A stretch of 54,605 bases of DNA. Origin: an uncultured Methanobrevibacter sp. GTDB lineage: Archaea; Methanobacteriota; Methanobacteria; Methanobacteriales; Methanobacteriaceae. Under the pieces are notes generated by a model that did no database searches, had not been told where the DNA came from, and saw only the letters and a program-made list of their open reading frames with translations. Every line of letters begins with the position of its first letter. The stretch's first letter is position 1. Both the position numbers and the translations under genes were made by a program. The stretch lies in assembly GCF_905235195.1 (NCBI RefSeq), contig NZ_CAJOKH010000027.1, positions 1 through 54,605 on the forward strand, written 5' to 3'. This document shows positions 1 to 6,625 of the stretch, one piece after another.

Positions 1-437
1 TAAATTTCCAAAATTCAAACTATAATCAATTCAATAACTATAATAATATTATATATAAACTAATATTTAAAAATAAGTATTAAAAATAATTAAAATAAGT
101 TATAAATATATTAAAATTAATATATAAAGAATTAAAATAAAAATAAATAAAATTAACTAAATTGAAGAAAAACGAGTTGAAAAAAAGTAGTGAAAATGAA
201 AAAAAATTCGAAAAAATCTTAAGTTTCTAGCAGTGAAAAATTATATAATTTTATATTAATATCATAATTTTAAAAAAAATGAAAAAAATATATGGTAAAT
301 TTTAAAAAAAGTAATATAGATTATATTTATTTAAAAAAACTCTCATTAAATTATAAATGATTTATAAGAAAAAAGACTGTAATAGAAATAAATGATTTAT
401 AAGAAAACTTAGAAAGACTGTAATAGAGCTAAATGAT
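1..437. other. AT-rich intergenic region
   Basis: No gene is seen on either strand. The stretch is almost pure A/T with short stop-riddled frames. Its only structure is a direct repeat at its right end, listed separately, which reaches the stop codon of pheA. Confidence 0.6.
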
Positions 438-440
438 TTA
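355..440. repeat. 35-41 bp direct repeat, 2.3 copies
   Basis: Two near-identical units start at 355 and 390. Each begins AAATGATTTATAAGAAAA and ends with AGACTGTAATAGA; the second has a few extra bases (CTTAG) in the middle. A third partial unit (AAATGATTTA) at 431-440 runs into the pheA stop codon. The array lies just downstream of pheA and could affect 3'-end formation, but no function is shown. Confidence 0.7.
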
Positions 441-1271
441 TTCAATTAAATGATAAGAACCTAATATTTTAAAAAATGAAGTGTTAGCTTCAATTAGATT
501 AATAATTTTAGAAATATCTTCATCTTCCCTATTTCCTTCAAAATCTATAAAGAAAATATAATCCCCCAAAGCTTTTTTAGAAGGCCAAGATTCAATTTTT
601 GTTAAATTAATATTAAATTCTGCAAATATTCCCAAAATACCATATAACCCACCAGGCTTATCATCACAAAGTGAAAAAGCTATAGATGTTTTATCCCTAT
701 CTGTTTTATCACCATCATCTTTTGATAAAACAATAAACCTTGTTTGATTATTATTAGCATCTTGAATATTTTTCTCTAAAACATCCAAACCATATAATTC
801 TGCAGCTTTTAAAGTACCTATTGCAGATGCATTTTTAAATTTTTTAATATTTTTGGCAGCATGAGCAGTACTGAAAGTAGGATGAATATTAAAATCCATT
901 TTATCAAGATAATTATGACATTGAACTAAAGCTTGTGAGTGAGAATAAACATCTGCAATCTCTTCAAGTTTTACACCTTTAGGAGCAAGTAGATTATGAT
1001 TAACATCCACTATAATTTCCAATGAAATCATTAAATCATAATCATGCAGAAGTGAATCATATGTAATATTAATAGACCCTCCAAGAGAATTTTCAAGTGG
1101 AACAACACCTTTAATACAATCTCCACACTCAATTGCATCCATAACCTCAACGATTGTATCAAAATCCTTTAAGCAAATTTCATCAATGTCTTCACCTAAA
1201 GTTGATACAAATTTACATGTAGCCTCATAGGTAAATGTACCTTTAGGACCTAAAAAAGCAATATTAAAAAT
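438..1271 (-). CDS. pheA: Prephenate dehydratase with ACT domain
   Basis: Converts prephenate to phenylpyruvate in phenylalanine synthesis; cytoplasmic. The N-terminal catalytic domain begins IAFLGPKGTFTYEA and contains PLENSLGG and the NNQTRFIVL segment with the family's essential TRF motif. A C-terminal ACT domain (GGLYGILGIFAEFNINLTKIES) is the usual phenylalanine sensor. The conserved N-terminus lies upstream of the first ATG (1142), so a start there would delete about 43 essential residues. In frame between GGAGG (1283-1279) and IAFLG there is no ATG, GTG or TTG; the best start is ATT at 1271, 7 nt from GGAGG, giving 277 residues, the normal family length. It follows the CBS gene on the same strand with a 61 bp gap. 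Function sure, start inferred. Confidence 0.93.
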   Translation of the reverse strand: MFNIAFLGPKGTFTYEATCKFVSTLGEDIDEICLKDFDTIVEVMDAIECGDCIKGVVPLENSLGGSINITYDSLLHDYDLMISLEIIVDVNHNLLAPKGVKLEEIADVYSHSQALVQCHNYLDKMDFNIHPTFSTAHAAKNIKKFKNASAIGTLKAAELYGLDVLEKNIQDANNNQTRFIVLSKDDGDKTDRDKTSIAFSLCDDKPGGLYGILGIFAEFNINLTKIESWPSKKALGDYIFFIDFEGNREDEDISKIINLIEANTSFFKILGSYHLIE

Positions 1272-1283
1272 AATAAATCCTCC
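1269..1283 (-). promoter_or_regulatory. Ribosome binding site pointing to an ATT start (pheA)
   Basis: On the minus strand GGAGG (1283-1279) is followed by ATTTATT and then ATT (1271-1269). The 7 nt spacing is the same as at dnaK, grpE, argG, cobB, ftr, nnr and many other genes here. The other in-frame ATT codons, at 1274 and 1262, fit less well. Confidence 0.6.
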
Positions 1284-1332
1284 AAAAAAATAAAAAAAGT
1301 AGCTAATATTACTTAAAGTAATAGTAGCAAAA

Positions 1333-2151
1333 TTATTCTATTTCTGCAACAAGAGCAAGTAAATCGGTTTGTGTAATAATACCAATTACTTCCTTATTAT
1401 CATTTACAACAGGATATCCATTAAATCCTGTTTCCATCATTTTACCTGCAACATCCGCAATAGTATCCTCACTAGAAACAGCTGAAACATTTCCTGACAT
1501 AATATCATCAACATATAAATTTTTAATTTGTGTTTTTTGATATTTTTCAGGAGTGTGTTTTTTAAAGTCCATTAAAGCTCTAATAATATCCTTAGAAGTA
1601 ATTATTCCAACAAGTTCACCCTTGTCCCCAGTTACGAGTAACCTACCAATTTTATTATCAATAATTACACGCCTTGCATGGATTAATCTGTCTTCAGCTG
1701 AAACAGAAATAATGTTTTTAGACATTACTTCCCCAACAGTAACCCTTTCATAAGGCCTACCAACACATAAACTAACAAAATCTGCTTTAGAGACAATACC
1801 TATCATCATATCCTCATCTTGAACAGGAACAGAACCAATACCATTTTCAAGCATAATATTTGCCACATCAACTAAATCCATTGTTTTATCTACAGATATA
1901 ATATCTTTTACCATAACAGAGGATATGTGTAGTTTAGATGGAGATAATTTATCAACTTTAGAAGAACCTAATTTATTTGCAATATCCCTTTCAGAAACAA
2001 TACCTACTAATTCTTTTTCATTGTTTTGATTAGTATTGACTACTGGTAATCGGGATATTTTGTTTTTTCTAAGTAATTTTAAACCATCTAAAAGATTTTG
2101 ATCTTTATCAATAGTTATTAAATCTTCAGACATAATATTTTTAATTTGCAT
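1333..2151 (-). CDS. Protein with four CBS domains
   Basis: A 272-residue soluble protein built entirely of four CBS modules (about residues 7-60, 78-130, 142-195, 215-270), each with the typical GIVSERD / GIITSKD / GIITQTD end. CBS pairs (Bateman modules) bind adenosyl ligands such as AMP, ATP or SAM and sense energy state. There is no catalytic or channel domain, so the partner cannot be read from the sequence. The ATG at 2151 follows GGGAGATG with 7 nt spacing. It sits between pheA and a second four-CBS protein on the same strand; the pair may be related by duplication, although their sequences differ considerably. Methanogen genomes carry many such stand-alone proteins, often misnamed as IMP dehydrogenase-related. 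Confidence 0.85.
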   Translation of the reverse strand: MQIKNIMSEDLITIDKDQNLLDGLKLLRKNKISRLPVVNTNQNNEKELVGIVSERDIANKLGSSKVDKLSPSKLHISSVMVKDIISVDKTMDLVDVANIMLENGIGSVPVQDEDMMIGIVSKADFVSLCVGRPYERVTVGEVMSKNIISVSAEDRLIHARRVIIDNKIGRLLVTGDKGELVGIITSKDIIRALMDFKKHTPEKYQKTQIKNLYVDDIMSGNVSAVSSEDTIADVAGKMMETGFNGYPVVNDNKEVIGIITQTDLLALVAEIE

Positions 2152-2264
2152 ATTAACATCTCCCTATTTTATGGATAAAATTTAAATCGAAAAAACAATC
2201 AATAAAATTTCCCAATAATTATAAAAAAATTAAAATTAATTATTAAATAATAATAAATAAAAAT

Positions 2265-3212
2265 TTAACTTGAATTAATTGCTTTTAAAATATCTCTTTC
2301 AGTGATAATTCCAACAACTTGTTCATTTTTAACTACTGGAACACCACCAATATTAAAGTTTTTCAATAATTCAGAAAATTCTCCTAGCCTAGTTAATGGT
2401 TCAACAGTTTTTGCACCTTTAGACATAATTTCACTAATTTTGAAATCTTCTAATATTTCACTAGCATTGATTGAAGTCATTTGGGAGAATAATTTTTTAT
2501 CAACAAAGAATTTTAAGATATCATTACTTGTTACAATTCCTCTTAATTTTTCAGGAGTTCTATCCGGAATATCTTCATCTTCACTTACAATAGGTAATCT
2601 TCTGAAACTATTTCTTACCATGAATTTAGTAACATAATCAATAGATGTACCCGGTGTTACAGTAATAACATCAGTAGTCATAAAGTCTTGAACCAATTCA
2701 TCAGTTAAAACTCCTGCTAATGCTAATGCAAAATCTCTTTCAGTCACAATACCTACCAATTTTTCATCTTTATCGACGATAGGCATTGCACCAACATGGT
2801 TATCTACCATAGCTTTAACAGTTTCACGGATATTGGATTTATGATTCATAGTAATTGGACCACGAGTCATAATCTCTTTAACAGGTTCATTAATTGCAGA
2901 GAGATAATTATCATCACATTTGTATTTAATGATATTGTATTTATCTCCACCACCTAAGAAATTTAAAATATCCATACTTGTTACAATTCCTAAAAGTTTT
3001 CCAGAACCTGGATCAGTAACAGGTATTCTTCTAAATTCGTGTTCTATCATTATTTTTGCAGTACCACTAATAGATTTAGTAGGAGGAACTGATATAACTT
3101 CTTTTTTAGCCAAAGTCATAATGTCCCCATCATGTTCAGATAGATTTGTTTCACGTTCAACAGATCCTTTATCTCCAGACCTTTTTAAGTTTTTTGCGTT
3201 TACATTTTTCAT
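2265..3212 (-). CDS. Second protein with four CBS domains
   Basis: A 315-residue soluble protein with an N-terminal basic tail and four CBS modules, ending GIVTSMDIL, GIVTERDFAL, GIVTSNDIL and GIITERDIL. The role is presumably ligand (adenylate or SAM) sensing; no effector domain is present. A longer frame from GTG at 3221 exists, but GAGG at 3220-3217 lies properly spaced (8 nt) before the ATG at 3212, which gives the start MKNVNAKNL. A 113 bp AT-rich gap separates it from the downstream CBS gene. Function beyond ligand binding is unknown. Confidence 0.85.
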   Translation of the reverse strand: MKNVNAKNLKRSGDKGSVERETNLSEHDGDIMTLAKKEVISVPPTKSISGTAKIMIEHEFRRIPVTDPGSGKLLGIVTSMDILNFLGGGDKYNIIKYKCDDNYLSAINEPVKEIMTRGPITMNHKSNIRETVKAMVDNHVGAMPIVDKDEKLVGIVTERDFALALAGVLTDELVQDFMTTDVITVTPGTSIDYVTKFMVRNSFRRLPIVSEDEDIPDRTPEKLRGIVTSNDILKFFVDKKLFSQMTSINASEILEDFKISEIMSKGAKTVEPLTRLGEFSELLKNFNIGGVPVVKNEQVVGIITERDILKAINSS

Positions 3213-3544
3213 AGAACACACCTCATATTTTTTAAAACTTTAAAATTATTATTCTGATTAATAATTAAAATCTAATTTTTAGTTAAATTATAAAGCTTAA
3301 CTTTTTAAAATAAAACCCATAAATCCAATCATTATATGAATTAAATTATTTAAAAATCAGAGAATATGAATAATTAACAATATTATTTAAATAAAAATAG
3401 TATTAATTTTTTTAATCATCTTTTTAAATATACAATATTATTTTAAATAAAATTTCCTATTGAGTTTAGAGTTATAGAAGTAAATGCATATAAATTTTTT
3501 TATATCATTTAAAAATAATACTATTAATTAAATTATAATTATTA
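3213..3544. other. AT-rich intergenic region
   Basis: Separates queE from the CBS gene, both on the minus strand. It should contain the promoter of the CBS gene and the 3' end of the queE transcript. No structure, repeat or small frame stands out. Confidence 0.5.
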
Positions 3545-4246
3545 CTACTCGATATTCATAAATTTATGTAATTGAGGAATTGTTAAAACATCCATATATT
3601 TACCTATAAGTTGTGAAATTTCAAATATGAGTTTTTTATCCTCATTCCATAATTCAATTGGACTTACAGGTTGAATAACAATTGACATACTCTGATTTTT
3701 ATTAATATCATTTTTCAATTTCTTAGCTAATTTTTCAATTGTACTTAATTTTGAATCTGGAAGTACAACTAGCTTACAATATACTTTTATGGATTTATCC
3801 ATTAATATATTTACTGATTTGATTTCATTAAATAAAATCTTTTCAGCGTAATTGTTATTAAAATGTTCTTCTAATTTAATATCCAAAGAAACATAATCTA
3901 AATTGTCTAATTTGTCAATCTCATTAGGTAAGGTACCATTTGTTTCAAGAAAAGAAGGAATATCAATTTTATTTATAACATCATTTATAAAATCTGCATA
4001 AAGTAAAGGTTCCCCACCTGTAAAAGATACTGAATGTAAGTCATCTGTTTTTAATTCATTTATCCTAGAAACAACATAATCCACTGTTTTTAATGTGCCA
4101 TTTTCACTTGATTTACTAATAGCAGTATCACAATAATTACAGTCTAAATTACAACCTGCAAATCTGACAAATATTTGCCTTCTACCAACTAAAAGGCCTT
4201 CCCCTTGAATACTAGAGAATATTTCTACAATAGGAGCTTCTAACAT
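3545..4246 (-). CDS. queE: 7-carboxy-7-deazaguanine synthase (radical SAM)
   Basis: Radical SAM enzyme that turns 6-carboxytetrahydropterin into 7-carboxy-7-deazaguanine, an intermediate of preQ0, the precursor of archaeosine in archaeal tRNA. The N-terminus has the QueE signature FSSIQGEG (residues 10-17) and the cluster motif CX3CX2C at C32, C36 and C39 (CNLDCNYC). SFTGGEPLLY is the SAM-binding GGE motif. Length 233 residues is normal. The ATG at 4246 follows AAGG with suitable spacing. It lies 55 bp downstream of queD on the same strand, its pathway partner, so the two are probably cotranscribed. Confidence 0.93.
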   Translation of the reverse strand: MLEAPIVEIFSSIQGEGLLVGRRQIFVRFAGCNLDCNYCDTAISKSSENGTLKTVDYVVSRINELKTDDLHSVSFTGGEPLLYADFINDVINKIDIPSFLETNGTLPNEIDKLDNLDYVSLDIKLEEHFNNNYAEKILFNEIKSVNILMDKSIKVYCKLVVLPDSKLSTIEKLAKKLKNDINKNQSMSIVIQPVSPIELWNEDKKLIFEISQLIGKYMDVLTIPQLHKFMNIE

Positions 4247-4301
4247 AATAATTCCTTAATTTATTTAATAATTTATTAAAATTATAAAAAGCAAATTTAT
4301 T

Positions 4302-4814
4302 TTATAATTCTTTTGTAAACATTGCACCTTGACCAATACCTTCATTTACACAAGCTGAAATTGATTTAATATTAGTTTTGTCTTTAAGTGCATCAGACAA
4401 TTTTTGAACAAAATATTCGGATAATGATTCTGCAGAAGTATATTTTAAAGGAAGCAATACACAATCTTCTTTAGGTATAGTATATCCTTTAGAATCAATT
4501 TTAAATTGTACAGAACCAAATTTATCAAAACTTTCCATAGATAAATTCTTTTTATCCAAATCCTTAAAGTCCATATTATCATTAAAAATTGGTATTAAAA
4601 ATTTATGATCCAAACTGTTACATAATTCATTTACAATAGGTTTAATATCTTTAAAATCAACAACAAAATCAAATTTCCCTTCTTTTTCTCCTTCAATTTC
4701 AATATCTACAAAATAGGAATGGCCATGAATACAACCACATGTTTCATGAGTGGGGATTAAATGTGCTGCTGAAAATCTTAAATTTGCATTAATCCCATTA
4801 ATTAATATTTTCAT
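4302..4814 (-). CDS. queD: 6-pyruvoyl/6-carboxytetrahydropterin synthase family (QueD)
   Basis: Makes 6-carboxy-5,6,7,8-tetrahydropterin from dihydroneopterin triphosphate, the step before QueE in preQ0/archaeosine synthesis. Zinc ligands are visible as H18 (FSAAH) and H30/H32 (CIHGHSY), with catalytic cysteines C26/C28 in THETCGC. The C-terminal half ends with [11 protein letters not shown]. At 170 residues it is longer than bacterial QueD because of an insert around residues 75-110, as is common in archaeal members. It is followed by queE. Start at ATG 4814 is 9 nt from GGTG, a looser fit than elsewhere. Three tandem repeats lie upstream of it. Confidence 0.9.
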   Translation of the reverse strand: MKILINGINANLRFSAAHLIPTHETCGCIHGHSYFVDIEIEGEKEGKFDFVVDFKDIKPIVNELCNSLDHKFLIPIFNDNMDFKDLDKKNLSMESFDKFGSVQFKIDSKGYTIPKEDCVLLPLKYTSAESLSEYFVQKLSDALKDKTNIKSISACVNEGIGQGAMFTKEL

Positions 4815-4882
4815 AATTATACACCTTTCTATTATTAAATAATCAATATAAAAATTTAATCATTACTAAAATAATTAATAAG

Positions 4883-5006
4883 ATTTAATTAAAAAAACCT
4901 ATAAGTTGATTTGAATAAATAAATAATATTTAATTAAAACCTATAATATGAATTCAAATAATTAAATATTTAATTAAAAAAAACCTATAAGTTGATTTAT
5001 ATAATT
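4883..5006. repeat. Three tandem copies of a 40-45 bp AT-rich element upstream of queD
   Basis: Units start at 4883, 4928 and 4968. Each opens ATTTAATTAAAA and continues with ACCTATAAGTTGATTT or, in the middle copy, ACCTATAATATGAATT. They fill the space between the DUF366 gene and queD, both on the minus strand, so they lie in the likely promoter region of queD-queE. They are too regular to be background AT richness. Confidence 0.7.
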
Positions 5007-5012
5007 AAAAAA

Positions 5013-5612
5013 TTAAAATCCTAATAATTTTGTTTTACTAATATCTAAATAAATATTTTCTAATTCCTCAATATAAGATACAATTACATCAGAGATAAAA
5101 TCTAATATATTATCTTCATCAAAGACAATATTTCCTTCATTATCTTTAATCTCAAATAAACCTATGGTTTCAACATCAACAGGAGTTCCACTATCACGAA
5201 TATTTAATGCAAAATGAATTTTCATTGAACTTATAGAAGATGATGCTATACAAACACTTAATTTTCTCCCATCAATATAAATATCATCCCCATTACGATT
5301 AAGAAACACTCCTAATTTAGATAATTTTTCATAAAATATTAAAATTAATAATCTTTGACGTAAATATGCAATTTCCATATTAGCAGGTTGACAATCAAAA
5401 AATTCGGCTATTACATGAAACATTTCATCCGATTTTATCTCCGTACCAATATCAGCAAAATCTTTAATATTTTCTGGAATAATATTCATTGGACCTCTCC
5501 ATGAAATTATTGAAGAGCCCTTAATATTAAATTCTCTAAAAGCCCATAATGGATCTATTTGACTACCATCATATGGAAATTTCTCATTAATATGTTTATG
5601 TAAAATTGACAT
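5013..5612 (-). CDS. DUF366 family protein
   Basis: A 199-residue cytoplasmic protein that I match to DUF366, an archaeal family of unknown function. Visible landmarks are YDGSQIDPLWAFREF near the N-terminus, SWRGPMNI, the central LRQRLLILIFYEKL helix and the C-terminal EDNILDFISDVIVSYIEELE helix. No signal peptide, membrane segment or known catalytic motif is seen. The frame can begin at GTG 5621, but the ATG at 5612 is better because the GTGAT before it reads as its Shine-Dalgarno sequence. It lies upstream of queD-queE on the same strand, separated by the tandem repeats; a link to deazaguanine metabolism would be inference only. Confidence 0.75.
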   Translation of the reverse strand: MSILHKHINEKFPYDGSQIDPLWAFREFNIKGSSIISWRGPMNIIPENIKDFADIGTEIKSDEMFHVIAEFFDCQPANMEIAYLRQRLLILIFYEKLSKLGVFLNRNGDDIYIDGRKLSVCIASSSISSMKIHFALNIRDSGTPVDVETIGLFEIKDNEGNIVFDEDNILDFISDVIVSYIEELENIYLDISKTKLLGF

Positions 5613-6611
5613 AAATATCACGATTTCTATAATATTTAGATAAATAAATCTTATAAAATCTAATTAAAAGATATAATCAATAATTATAAATTCAAATTAT
5701 TAATAATTAATCTATTAACTAGAAACTATAATTATTAATAATAAATCATTTTTAACTATAAACTTTAATTTTTAAAAAATTTTTATTATAATACTAAATG
5801 AATTGTCAAATAAAATAATACATAATATAATTATAATTACTATATTATAATATTAATTATTAATTTGTAAATTATAATTTTTAAGGATTATAAAAATTAT
5901 ATTCGTATTTATAAATAATTCATAATAATGAATTTTAATTTAATTTTTAAATTTTAATTTAAAAAAACAATTCAAAAATTAGTTTTGTATAAACCCTATA
6001 AAAATTTTAGTAATAATATTTTTTAATTTTACATATAGAAATAATGTTGATTTTTAAAATAATAATTTATAAAAAATAAAATTTTTAACTAAAAAAATTT
6101 GACCTGCTTATAATTCATTAAATTTATAGATTCAAATTTAATAACGATAAAAAGATATAAAAATACAATTATTCTATTCAAAAAAGATTGATATTAATTA
6201 AAAATTTTTAAATTAAAAATCATAGGAATATTTGGAAAATTTATTAAAAATAAGATAAAAATAAAAATCACACCTTATATAATTAATTTAAGAAAAATTA
6301 TATTAAAATTTAATAATTTCTAACTAAATTTTAAAAAAAATAATAAATTTGAACATTTATGATTAAAAAAGACCTATTTATCCATTATTTTGAATTTAAA
6401 AACATTTATATAAAATTAAATATTAAATTATTATAAACATGTAGAAATGATTGAAAAATTTTAAAAAAAATAGAAATTTTTTTAAAAAAAAATATTAACA
6501 AATTTTATAATTAAAAAATTCAAAAATGCAAATTATTAGTGATTTTAAAATTATATATTAGCTTATGTGATTTTAAAATCAAAGATATGTTGCATTTATT
6601 TGAAAAAAATT
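5613..6611. other. 1 kb AT-rich divergent intergenic region
   Basis: The longest gene-free stretch of the window, between the DUF366 gene (minus) and the adhesin gene (plus). It is mostly A/T with no credible coding frame or RNA. The right end (6524-6600) carries palindromes and repeats listed separately. Confidence 0.55.
6539..6581. promoter_or_regulatory. Pair of operator-like palindromes upstream of the adhesin gene
   Basis: The 13-mer GTGATTTTAAAAT occurs at 6539-6551 and 6567-6579, 28 bp apart. The second copy sits in a perfect 14 bp palindrome, TGATTTTAAAATCA (6568-6581); the first has one mismatch. AAATGCAA (6524-6531) and TTGCATTT (6590-6597) form a further inverted pair enclosing both. 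The position, 40-80 bp before the adhesin start, suggests a repressor or activator site. Confidence 0.5.
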
Positions 6612-6625
6612 GAGGTGTAAATATT
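6612..6625 (+). promoter_or_regulatory. Ribosome binding site pointing to an ATT start (adhesin)
   Basis: GAGG at 6612-6615 is followed by TGTAAAT and then ATT (6623-6625), again 7 nt. A stop codon (TGA, 6611-6613) overlaps the site in the same frame, and no ATG, GTG or TTG occurs before TTG 6644, which is 28 nt from GAGG. Confidence 0.6.

Noticed and set aside
1333-3212. IMP dehydrogenase or IMPDH-related enzyme
   Set aside because: Both proteins consist only of CBS domains; the IMPDH barrel and its catalytic cysteine loop are absent.
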